From Planctomycetales bacterium (lineage in GTDB: Bacteria > Planctomycetota > Planctomycetia > Pirellulales > Thermoguttaceae): a stretch of DNA of 6,173 nucleotides. Location of the stretch: assembly GCA_007122045.1 (NCBI GenBank), contig SKJM01000824.1, positions 1 to 6,173 of the forward strand, given 5' to 3'. The position numbers and the translations under genes are program-made. This document shows positions 1-5,735 of this stretch, piece after piece. The notes beneath the pieces are model-generated. The model did not search any database, had not been told where the DNA came from, and saw only the letters and a list, made by a program, of their open reading frames with translations. Every line of letters starts with the position of its first letter. Position 1 is the first letter of the stretch.

Positions 1-234
1 CTGGCGTTCGAGCGCGACCAGTCGTTCGTGGGCGAATGCGTGGCGCAGAACAGCAAGATCATGGCCATGCTGCTCGAAGGGCACCACGACGTGCGGCTCG
101 ACGCCGAGAGCCTCGAGCGCCTGACCACGTGGATGGACACCTACGCCCACCGCCAAGGGCACTTCAGCCCCGAGCAGGAAGCGGAACTGCTCCAGTTGAA
201 GGCCGAATGGGCCGACATGCTGGCCCCGCGGTGA
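1..234 (+). CDS. C-terminal fragment of an HzsA-related/planctomycete c-type multidomain protein (partial)
   Basis: The frame is open from base 1 to the TGA at 232-234, so this is the last 77 residues of a gene beginning outside the window. It contains G-H-H-D-V-R-L, then L-x-R-L-T-T-W-M-D-T-Y, and ends in a charged helix after F-S-P-E-Q-E. From memory, similar tails (GHHDVKL, then LTxWxDxY) close large planctomycete secreted proteins annotated as hydrazine-synthase-alpha-related (HzsA middle domain), which often carry cytochrome-like modules. Nothing catalytic is visible here and no haem CxxCH is present in the fragment. The stop lies 27 bases before the next ATG on the same strand, so the two may be cotranscribed. 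The family call rests on this short motif only; the reading frame itself is secure. Confidence 0.6.
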   Translation: MAFERDQSFVGECVAQNSKIMAMLLEGHHDVRLDAESLERLTTWMDTYAHRQGHFSPEQEAELLQLKAEWADMLAPR

Positions 235-261
235 GGGGGGGCGACACGAGAGAACCCCATC

Positions 262-1266
262 ATGCCCGGACGACCGATCGAGCGTTACTGTGCCGCCGCG
301 TTAGCAGGGGTGCTGGTCTGCGGCTCGGCGCTGCGAGCGCAGCCGGTCGAGCTTCGCTTGTACGTGGCGGCAAGCCCACAGCACGATGCCGCCGTGGTGG
401 CCGATGCGAGGGACGCAGAGGGCGAAGTGACCGTGCAGGGCCGGGCGGCGGCGCGATGGGTGCCGCTGCGGGAACCGCCGGACCCCGCCGACGATTTGGT
501 CGTGCGCCAAGGCCCGGCCGGCATGGAATTGCTCGTGCTGCTCTACGACGACGCGGTGACCGAGGCCGACGTGGCTTCGGCCCATCCGGCCCACGACGCC
601 TGGGGCGGTCCCGCCGTGGCGCTCACCCTCAGTGACGCGGCGGCGAAACGGATGGCCCGATTTACTTCCGAAGCCATCGGGCGCCGCCTGGCCATCCTGC
701 TCGACGGAGAAGTGCTGAGGGTACCTACCATCCGGGCACCCGTCGATCATTGGCTGCTCGTTGCCGGGCTCGCCGACCAGGCCGAAGTGGACGACGTGGT
801 CCGCCGCCTATGGGAGCACCACATCCCACCCTATTGGCCCAGTGCGGCCGATTGGCTGATACTGCTCGCGGCCGCGGCCATGCTGCTGGCGGCCGCCGCG
901 GCGATCCTCTTGGCCGCCCTGCCGGCGCCGGGCCTTCAGCGGGCGCGCATTCCACGCACCGCATGGAAACTGGCGGCCGTTGTGGCAGCGCTCATCGGCG
1001 CGTTCCGGCTTGGCGTATCGTACGAAGTCGCTGCGGGGCCGCCCGATGGGCTCGCGGTTGCGGTCAGCAAGACCATCAACATCAGCCTGCTCGGGCTGCT
1101 CGGCGGCGCCGTGGGGGGCGCGTTCGGGGGCACGGCGGGGTTGTGGCTGCTGTGGACCGGCGCCCGGCGCGCGGGGTATAACGGTTGCCGTTTTGCCCGG
1201 AAGATGATCCCCGGCCGCATTCGCTTCACTTCCCATTGCAGCAAATCGCGAGACCCATGCCGATGA
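262..1266 (+). CDS. Exported/membrane protein with stand-alone SecD-type P1 head domain
   Basis: 334 residues. Residues 1-27 look like a signal peptide (cleavage near ALRA|Q). Residues ~115-180 match the SecD/SecDF periplasmic head: G-x-P-A-V-A-L-T-L-S-D-A-A-A-K-R, then I-G-R-R-L-A-I-L-L-D-G-E-V and V-P-T-I-R-A-P-V. This equals the SecD pattern of beta strand, helix, 'IGKRLAIVLDG', 'APxI', and a final helix. Three hydrophobic segments follow at ~197-220 (very Ala/Leu-rich), ~234-252 and ~272-299 (Gly-rich). The SecD protein-translocation membrane core is absent: true SecD is larger with six membrane spans and DGxD-type motifs not seen here. It is therefore a relative using the head domain, not the translocase subunit. 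The start follows a weak GAGAG 27 bases after the previous stop. The last ~34 residues are basic, Cys-containing and unstructured-looking, and may be a run-on (see findings). Role unknown. Confidence 0.8.
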   Translation: MPGRPIERYCAAALAGVLVCGSALRAQPVELRLYVAASPQHDAAVVADARDAEGEVTVQGRAAARWVPLREPPDPADDLVVRQGPAGMELLVLLYDDAVTEADVASAHPAHDAWGGPAVALTLSDAAAKRMARFTSEAIGRRLAILLDGEVLRVPTIRAPVDHWLLVAGLADQAEVDDVVRRLWEHHIPPYWPSAADWLILLAAAAMLLAAAAAILLAALPAPGLQRARIPRTAWKLAAVVAALIGAFRLGVSYEVAAGPPDGLAVAVSKTINISLLGLLGGAVGGAFGGTAGLWLLWTGARRAGYNGCRFARKMIPGRIRFTSHCSKSRDPCR

Positions 1267-1287
1267 CCGAACCCCTTTCCCACCAAG

Positions 1288-1320
1288 GCAGACGGCACGG
1301 CAACGTGGCCATTTGTCTGC
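1288..1320 (+). terminator. Stem-loop after the SecD-like gene (possible terminator)
   Basis: GCAGAC (1288-1293) pairs with GTCTGC (1315-1320). Inside, CACG (1296-1299) and CGTG (1304-1307) close a GCAA loop, a GNRA-type tetraloop. It begins 21 bases after the stop of the SecD-like gene. No T tract follows, so an intrinsic terminator is only a possibility; a 3'-end-stabilising hairpin fits as well. Confidence 0.35.
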
Positions 1321-1353
1321 GCGGCGTAGGTCGGTTGGTGGTCATCCGCCGGG

Positions 1354-1375
1354 CCGCGGGTTCATCGCGCCGCGG
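1354..1375. repeat. Inverted repeat of two CCGCGG hexamers
   Basis: CCGCGG at 1354-1359 and 1370-1375 are separated by 10 bases and can form a 6-bp GC stem. It lies just upstream of the sulfatase promoter. It could be a second terminator arm or an operator, or chance in GC-rich DNA. Confidence 0.25.
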
Positions 1376-1397
1376 ATAAACCGGATGTTTGGGGCGT

Positions 1398-1426
1398 TTG
1401 ACCCGGGTTTGCCCATCGTATAGACT
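1398..1426 (+). promoter_or_regulatory. Sigma-70-type promoter of the sulfatase operon
   Basis: TTGACC (1398-1403) lies 17 bases from TAGACT (1421-1426); alternatively TATAGA at 1419-1424 gives a 15-base spacer. The TTGAC/TAGxxT form is typical of housekeeping promoters in high-GC bacteria. Transcription would start near 1433, giving a leader of ~60 bases before the ATG at 1493. No other good promoter is seen between the two sulfatases. Confidence 0.5.
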
Positions 1427-1492
1427 GTCGGCGCACGAAGGGGCAGTGCCCCGCGAGCCATTGGCGCCTTCCAACCCCCCGGAGTAACCACC

Positions 1493-2983
1493 ATGTTCCG
1501 ATGCCTGCTATCCACCCTGCTGATGGTCGTGCCCCTTGCGGCGGTTTCCGCCGCGGCCGACGAGCCCTCCAGGCCGAACGTACTGTTCATCGCCATCGAC
1601 GACCTGAACGACTGGGTCGGCCCGCTGGGCGGCCATCCAATGGTCAAAACGCCGCACATGGACGCCCTGGCCGAGCGCGGCACCACGTTTCTCAACGCCC
1701 ACGTCCAAAGCCCGCTGTGCAACCCGTCGCGCGCCAGCCTGATGCTCGGGCTGCGGCCGACGACCACGGGCATTTACGGCCTGGCGCCCTGGTTCCGCGA
1801 CGTTGAGGCCTTGCGGGACCGTGTCACCCTGCCGCAGCACTTTGCCGCGCACGGCTACCGTACGCTGACCACCGGCAAGGTGTACCACGGCGGCGCGGGC
1901 GGGCCGAAGCGCCGCTTGCAGGAGTTCGACGTGTGGGGGCCGCCGGGCGGGATCGGCGTCAGGCCGCCCGAGAAACTCATCCCGCCCACCCCCATGGGCA
2001 ACCATCCGCTGATGGACTGGGGCGTGTTCCCCCACGACGATGAAGACAAGCAGGATTACATCGTGGCAAGCTGGGCGATCGAGCAGCTTCGCGCGATGCC
2101 CGAAGACCAGCCGTTCTTCCTGGCCGTCGGGTTCTTTCTGCCGCACGTGCCCTTGTACGCCACCCAGCAATGGTTCGACCTGTATCCCGACGACGACAGC
2201 GTCCTGCCGCCGGTGAAGGAGGACGACCGGGCCGACACGCCGCAGTTCTCGTGGTACCTCCACTGGCACCTGCCCGAGCCGCGGCTGCGTTGGGTCAAGG
2301 AGAACGACCAGTGGCGCAACCTGGTGCGCTCGTACCTGGCGTGCACCAGCTTCATCGACGCCCAGGTCGGCCGCCTGCTTGCTGCCCTGGAGGAAACCGG
2401 CTTCGCCGAGAACACCGTCGTGGTGCTGTGGAGCGACCACGGCTACCACTTGGGCGAGAAGATCATCACGGGCAAGAACACGCTGTGGGACCGCTCGACG
2501 CGCGTACCGCTGATTTTCGCCGGGCCCGGCGTGCGGGACGGCGTCCGCTGCCCCCATCCGGCCGAGCTGCTCGACATCTACCCGACGCTCATCGACCTGT
2601 GCGATCTGACCCCGCGCGACGACCTCGAAGGCATCAGCCTGGTGCCCCAAATCGAACAGGCCGGCCCCCCGCGCACGCGCCCGGCCATTACTTCGCACAA
2701 CCAGGGCAACCACGGCATTCGCAGCGAGCGATACCGCTACATCCGCTATGCCGACGGCTCGGAGGAGCTGTACGACATGCAGGAGGATCCCAACGAATGG
2801 ACGAATCTGGCCGAAGATGCGGACATGGCCCCCATCCTGGAGGAACACCGCCGCTGGCTGCCGGAGATCGATCTTCCCCCCGCGCCGGGCAGCCGCCATC
2901 GCGTGCTGACCTACGATCCGGCCACCGACACGGCCGTGTGGGAAGGCAAGACCATCCGGCGCGGCGACCCCATTCCCGAATAA
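1493..2983 (+). CDS. Exported sulfatase, iduronate-2-sulfatase-like
   Basis: 496 residues, the usual length for the family. It hydrolyses a sulfate ester, most likely on a polysaccharide, outside the cytoplasm. Residues 1-22 form a signal peptide (hydrophobic core, AxA end). The mature part opens with R-P-N-V-L-F-I-A-I-D-D; D36 and D37 are metal ligands. The maturation motif is C76-N-P-S-R80, with C76 the formylglycine precursor. Further active-site residues are K130 and H133 (TTGKVYH), H218 (LPHVP), D315-H316 (WSDHG) and K328 (TGKN). The segments D-D-L-N-D-W, G-K-V-Y-H and F-L-P-H-V-P are typical of the iduronate-2-sulfatase-like branch of the S1 sulfatases; the real substrate cannot be read from this. 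The start is supported by GGAG at 1481-1484, 8 bases before the ATG. It is the first gene of a pair, with 17 bases to the next ATG. It needs a formylglycine-generating enzyme encoded elsewhere. Confidence 0.95.
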   Translation: MFRCLLSTLLMVVPLAAVSAAADEPSRPNVLFIAIDDLNDWVGPLGGHPMVKTPHMDALAERGTTFLNAHVQSPLCNPSRASLMLGLRPTTTGIYGLAPWFRDVEALRDRVTLPQHFAAHGYRTLTTGKVYHGGAGGPKRRLQEFDVWGPPGGIGVRPPEKLIPPTPMGNHPLMDWGVFPHDDEDKQDYIVASWAIEQLRAMPEDQPFFLAVGFFLPHVPLYATQQWFDLYPDDDSVLPPVKEDDRADTPQFSWYLHWHLPEPRLRWVKENDQWRNLVRSYLACTSFIDAQVGRLLAALEETGFAENTVVVLWSDHGYHLGEKIITGKNTLWDRSTRVPLIFAGPGVRDGVRCPHPAELLDIYPTLIDLCDLTPRDDLEGISLVPQIEQAGPPRTRPAITSHNQGNHGIRSERYRYIRYADGSEELYDMQEDPNEWTNLAEDADMAPILEEHRRWLPEIDLPPAPGSRHRVLTYDPATDTAVWEGKTIRRGDPIPE

Positions 2984-2986
2984 CTG

Positions 2987-2992
2987 AAGGAG
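2987..2992 (+). promoter_or_regulatory. Ribosome binding site fixing the second sulfatase start
   Basis: AAGGAG lies 8 bases before the ATG at 3001. The frame of the second sulfatase is open far upstream, inside the first gene (from about 2170). This site, together with the signal peptide that begins at 3001, decides the start. It sits in the 17-base gap after the TAA at 2981-2983. Confidence 0.8.
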
Positions 2993-3000
2993 TTGACCCC

Positions 3001-4461
3001 ATGCGATTGTGTACACCCATCGCTGCCGCTTTGGCGTTTCTTTGGACTGCCGCAGCCGCGTTGTCCACCACGGCCGGCCTGGCGGCCGACGCCGCCGAGC
3101 CGGCGCGTCCGAATATCCTCTTTGTGTTTACCGACGACCAGGCGTACGAAGCGCTTGGCGCCGCGGGCCGCGTCGACATCGACACGCCGAACCTCGACCG
3201 GCTGGCGGCGCTCGGCACGCACCTGACTCATGCCTACAACATGGGCTCGTGGAGCGGCGCGGTGTGCGTTCCCAGCCGTGCGATGGCCGTGACCGGCCGC
3301 AGCCTGTGGCGCGTGCAGCCGATCCACCGCAAAATGGACGCCGAACGGGAAGCCGGCCGGCTCTGGCCGCAGCTACTGAACCGGGCCGGCTATCGCACGT
3401 ATTTTACCGGCAAGTGGCACGTTGCGACCGACGCCGGCAGGACGTTCGACGTGGCCCGAAACGTCCGCGGCGGCATGCCCGGCATCACGCGGGAGGCCTA
3501 CAACCGCCCGCTGCCCGACCAGCCCGACCCGTGGTGCCCGTCCGATCCGAAATTCGGCGGCTTCTGGCAGGGCGGGAAGCACTGGAGCGAGGTGACGGCC
3601 GACGACGCCATCGACTTCCTCGGTCAGGCGCGGCAGGACGCCGGTCCGTTTTTCATGTATATTTCCTTCAACGCCCCGCACGATCCGCGGCAATCGCCGG
3701 AGGAGTACGTCGACCGGTACCCGCTCGATCGCGTTCCGGTGCCGGAGAGCTTTCTGCCGTCGTACCCGTACAAGCGGGAGATCGGCTGTCCGCCGAGCCT
3801 GCGCGACGAGCGGCTGGGGCCCTTCCCGCGCACCGAGCACGCGGTGAAGGTGCACCGGCAGGAATACTACGCCATCATTACGCACATGGACACGCAGGTC
3901 GGCCGCATCCTCGACGCCCTGGAGGAATCGGGACAGTGGGAGAATACGTGGATCTTCTTCACGTCGGACCACGGGTTGGCCGTCGGGCATCACGGGCTGT
4001 TCGGCAAGCAGAACTTGTACGATCACAGCGTGCGCGTCCCGCTGCTGGTGGTCGGGCCGGGCGTGCCGGCAGGCAAGAAAATCGACGCTCCGGTGTACTT
4101 GCAGGACATCATGCCCACCACGCTCGAACTGGCCGGCGTGCCGGTGCCCGAGCACGTCGACTTCCACAGCCTGCTGCCGCTTTTGCGCGGCGAGACCGAC
4201 ACGCACGCCTACGAGTCGATCTACGGCGCGTACCTCGGCTTGCAGCGGGCGGTCACCCACGACGGCTGGAAGCTCATCGCGTACCCCAAGGTGCCCGTCG
4301 TCCGACTGTACCACGTGGCCGAAGACCCGCTGGAGTTGAACGACCTGGCGGCCGACGCGGCGCAGGCCGAGCGGGTGAAACAGCTTTTCGCCCGGCTGCT
4401 GGCGCTACAGAAAGAGTTCGACGACCCGCTCGACTTGCGCGGGGCGTTCCCGGAACTATGA
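3001..4461 (+). CDS. Exported sulfatase (second of tandem pair)
   Basis: 486 residues. A signal peptide occupies ~1-29 (hydrophobic, ending AGLA|AD). The mature enzyme begins R-P-N-I-L-F-V-F-T-D-D-Q, with D45 and D46 as metal ligands. The formylglycine motif is C89-V-P-S-R93, continuing A-M-A-V-T-G-R. Also visible are T-G-K138-W-H140, H227 (FNAPHDP), D323-H324 (TSDHG) and K336 (FGKQN), so every key catalytic position I looked for is present. The C-terminal region L-Y-H-V-A-E-D-P-L-E-L-N-D-L-A is the usual sulfatase end pattern. It differs clearly from its neighbour and is not a recent duplicate; it falls in a different S1 subfamily, which I cannot name. Cotranscription from the upstream promoter is likely. 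Two complementary sulfatases together suggest stepwise removal of different sulfate groups from one glycan (inference). Confidence 0.95.
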   Translation: MRLCTPIAAALAFLWTAAAALSTTAGLAADAAEPARPNILFVFTDDQAYEALGAAGRVDIDTPNLDRLAALGTHLTHAYNMGSWSGAVCVPSRAMAVTGRSLWRVQPIHRKMDAEREAGRLWPQLLNRAGYRTYFTGKWHVATDAGRTFDVARNVRGGMPGITREAYNRPLPDQPDPWCPSDPKFGGFWQGGKHWSEVTADDAIDFLGQARQDAGPFFMYISFNAPHDPRQSPEEYVDRYPLDRVPVPESFLPSYPYKREIGCPPSLRDERLGPFPRTEHAVKVHRQEYYAIITHMDTQVGRILDALEESGQWENTWIFFTSDHGLAVGHHGLFGKQNLYDHSVRVPLLVVGPGVPAGKKIDAPVYLQDIMPTTLELAGVPVPEHVDFHSLLPLLRGETDTHAYESIYGAYLGLQRAVTHDGWKLIAYPKVPVVRLYHVAEDPLELNDLAADAAQAERVKQLFARLLALQKEFDDPLDLRGAFPEL

Positions 4462-4466
4462 CGGCC

Positions 4467-4492
4467 GGCGCAGTTGGGTTCCCCACTGCGCC
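4467..4492 (+). terminator. Hairpin after the sulfatase operon
   Basis: GGCGCAGT (4467-4474) pairs perfectly with ACTGCGCC (4485-4492) across a 10-base loop that can itself form GGG/CCC pairs. It starts 5 bases after the TGA at 4459-4461. There is no T run after it, so termination may need other factors. Position and stem strength make it the best candidate for the operon's 3' end. Confidence 0.5.
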
Positions 4493-4518
4493 CCGCTCGG
4501 CGTTCGGGCTTGACGGTC

Positions 4519-4571
4519 GCGACTCTCCCCTCGCGAGGGGATGGAGCCGCGGAGTGGTGGGCTTCCCTACC
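4519..4571. repeat. GC-rich palindromic repeat (REP-like)
   Basis: Bases 4526-4541 are a perfect 16-bp palindrome, TCCCCTCGCGAGGGGA. A second hairpin follows: GGTGGG (4556-4561) against CCCTACC (4565-4571) with one bulged T. The nine bases CTCCCCTCG (4525-4533), followed by a return arm and G-G-A-x-C-G-C-G-G, recur in the REP-like element near 5480, so the two seem related. The stretch AGTGGTGGGCTTCCC (from 4553) also resembles AGTTGGGTTCCCC in the preceding hairpin (from 4472). It fills the gap between the sulfatase operon and the antitoxin promoter. Confidence 0.5.
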
Positions 4572-4579
4572 GCCGGCCC

Positions 4580-4608
4580 TTGCATCTGATTGCGAACCGG
4601 GCTATAAT
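4580..4608 (+). promoter_or_regulatory. Strong sigma-70 promoter of the AbrB-PIN unit
   Basis: TTGCAT (4580-4585), a 17-base spacer, then a perfect TATAAT (4603-4608). Transcription would begin near 4615 and reach the ATG at 4647 after about 32 bases. The hexamer GGTAAG occurs twice downstream (4615-4620 and 4639-4644, 24 bases apart). These could be part of an autoregulatory operator bound by the antitoxin, but the second copy overlaps the ribosome binding site and the match may be chance. Confidence 0.7.
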
Positions 4609-4646
4609 CTTATTGGTAAGACCGTAGCCGCCCGATGAGGTAAGTG

Positions 4647-4910
4647 ATGCCGACCATTGCCACAACGAAGATGTCGTCGAAGGGGCAGGTGGTAATCCCC
4701 GAAGAAATCCGCAAATCGCTGTCCCTGCGGGCTGGGACGCAGTTCGTCGTCCTGGGGGAAGACGATGTCGTGATCTTGAAGATGATTGTCCCGCCATCGG
4801 CCAGGGAGTTCGACTCCGTGATCCGCCGAGCACGGGCTCAGGCCAAAGCCGCGGGAATGGTCCCGGGCGATGTCGCCAAAGCGATCAAACAGTCCAGGCG
4901 TGACAAGTGA
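4647..4910 (+). CDS. AbrB/MazE-type (SpoVT-AbrB domain) antitoxin and DNA-binding protein
   Basis: 87 residues. Residues ~6-48 form the swapped-hairpin AbrB DNA-binding domain: the S-S-K-G-Q-V-V-I-P-E-E-I-R core, then L-R-A-G-T-Q-F and the strand D-D-V-V-I-L-K. Residues ~52-87 form a helical tail with A-A-G-M-V-P-G-D-V-A-K-A-I, the pattern found in antitoxins paired with COG1569-type PIN toxins, where it wraps the toxin. The ATG at 4647 is chosen because GAGG (4637-4640) is 6 bases upstream; a GTG at 4644 would be only 3 bases away. It has its own near-consensus promoter and probably represses it together with the toxin. It overlaps the PIN start by 4 bases. The gene looks intact although its partner seems broken. 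Confidence 0.9.
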   Translation: MPTIATTKMSSKGQVVIPEEIRKSLSLRAGTQFVVLGEDDVVILKMIVPPSAREFDSVIRRARAQAKAAGMVPGDVAKAIKQSRRDK

Positions 4911-5034
4911 AAGTCGTATGCGACACAAACGTGTTTGTCTCCGCCGTCTACTTCGGCGGGACGCCCGGCAAAGTCTTGGATATGAATTCGTCAAGAAACA
5001 CCGAAAGGAAGAGACTCGCGGGGACCACCTCTGA
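4907..5034 (+). pseudogene. PIN-domain toxin remnant with internal deletion and frameshift
   Basis: GTG at 4907 overlaps the antitoxin stop (GTGA), the usual translational coupling in this module. Residues 1-25 read as a textbook PIN start: M-K-V-V-C-D6-T-N8-V-F-V-S-A-V, then F-G-G-T-P-G-K-V-L-D. D6 is the first metal-binding acid. After residue 25 the frame loses all PIN character and runs to a stop at 5108-5110 with a basic, unrelated tail. A different frame from 4984, E-F-V-K-K-H-R-K-E-E to TGA at 5032-5034, resembles the extreme C-terminus of these toxins (often ...EFL/EFV plus basic residues). The simplest reading is loss of ~100 central codons, including the other three catalytic acids, by a deletion that also shifted the frame. 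The N-terminal call is firm; that the tail belongs to the same gene is inference. No ribonuclease activity is expected. Confidence 0.7.
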
Positions 5035-5083
5035 CCGTGCCTACGGCTTTGCCCGTAATAGTCGCGGTCGGCCTGCTCATTGG

Positions 5084-5336
5084 CCTGTTGGACGACCATG
5101 GCTCGACTGAGGGGTCGGCTCCTTGGGGGTGCGGCTACAAGTCGACTGACAACGATCCTGCGTCTGCGCGTTAAGCTCCGCGCTTGCGGTCTACGGGTGA
5201 TGGGGAAGACGTCCCATAAACAGGTTGCGTGGCCGTGTAACAGTCGTGCTCGTGCTCACCCGCTTGCGGCGGTGCTCGTGCTGGTCATCGACGTGCGGTT
5301 GTGATGGGAGACATCCTGTTCGACCATGGATCGACT
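5084..5336 (+). repeat. Imperfect direct repeat pair (CCTGTT...CGACCATGGxTCGACT)
   Basis: Copy 1: CCTGTT (5084-5089), GGA, then CGACCATGGCTCGACT (5093-5108). Copy 2: CCTGTT (5315-5320), then CGACCATGGATCGACT (5321-5336). The 16-base core differs at one position and the copies differ by a 3-base insertion. They are 228 bases apart, so both translate to D-H-G-S-T in the same phase, although stops intervene. This may be a duplicated, decayed segment or target-site-like repeat flanking something lost. Confidence 0.5.
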
Positions 5337-5381
5337 CGATGTGTACCGGCTGGCGATCGAGTCCACTGCCCGATGCTCACG

Positions 5382-5400
5382 CGGATGACGATGTCATCCG
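5382..5400. repeat. Perfect 8-bp hairpin CGGATGAC-GAT-GTCATCCG
   Basis: CGGATGAC (5382-5389) and GTCATCCG (5393-5400) are separated by only GAT, giving a near-perfect 19-base palindrome. No T run follows on either strand. It lies 19 bases after another 8-bp inverted repeat (5333-5363). Function unknown; protein-binding site or structured transcript are both possible. Confidence 0.45.
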
Positions 5401-5476
5401 ATACGGTCGCCGCAACATGGGCCAACGGGCCTGCGCGTGGCGATTATGCACAAGTCCGTGCCGCAACGGTCGACAC

Positions 5477-5616
5477 CTTCACCTCCCCTCGGGGAGGTCG
5501 GACGCGGTAGCGGCCGGGTGGGGCGCACTGTGTGCCCGCCTGTTACTTGGATACGACTCGTACGTGCCCTCCCCGGGCCTGTGAGCCCGACCCTCCCGCT
5601 GCGCGGGAAGGTGAAG
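5477..5616. repeat. Inverted pair of REP-like palindromic elements
   Basis: The first element (5477-5501) reads CTTCACC, a stem ACCTCCCC/GGGGAGGT (5481-5488, 5491-5498) and ends GTCGG. The second (5587-5616), on the opposite strand, also begins CTTCACC, has stem TCCCGC/GCGGGA flanked by ACC/GGT with one mismatch, and ends GTCGG. They face each other across ~85 bases. Shared ends, a variable stem and head-to-head arrangement are the features of REP/BIME-type intergenic repeats. The element at 4519-4550 shares the CTCCCCTCG arm. No REP transposase gene is in the window. Confidence 0.6.
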
Positions 5617-5709
5617 AGCCGCGAGGAACGTCCAGGGATTTGGAGTCTTTGCCTCGATCTTCGCGCGGAGGGTCAGGGGCGACTGCGGGGAGGGAAGTCG
5701 ATCCATCGG

Positions 5710-5735
5710 GGGTAAAGACGCCCGCCCCTTTACCC
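5710..5735 (-). terminator. Hairpin downstream of the minus-strand gene
   Basis: GGGTAAAG (5710-5717) pairs perfectly with CTTTACCC (5728-5735) around a 10-base C-rich loop. On the minus strand it begins 12 bases after the TAG at 5750-5748. No clear T tract follows on either strand, so it may be a factor-assisted or bidirectional terminator between convergent genes. Confidence 0.45.

Noticed and set aside
1185..1379. Small plus-strand frame of 64 codons between the SecD-like gene and the sulfatase
   Set aside because: Starts inside the preceding gene with no ribosome binding site, runs across hairpins, and has no recognisable pattern.
2170..3000. Upstream extension of the second sulfatase frame into the first gene
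   Set aside because: The residues before 3001 are low-complexity P/R/A shadow sequence, whereas ATG 3001 has a good ribosome binding site and a signal peptide.
1508..3016. Long minus-strand open frame of 502 codons opposite the first sulfatase
   Set aside because: It is the antisense shadow of a GC-rich gene with all sulfatase motifs on the plus strand; its translation is rich in A, R, G, V without any domain pattern.
3009..4589. Long plus-strand frame of 526 codons overlapping the second sulfatase
   Set aside because: Arg/Ala/Gly-rich out-of-frame translation of the sulfatase; no motif and no ribosome binding site.
5037..5174. Small frame from GTG with a hydrophobic stretch, a possible one-span membrane peptide
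   Set aside because: No ribosome binding site, overlaps the PIN remnant's alternative frame, and the downstream half has no protein character.
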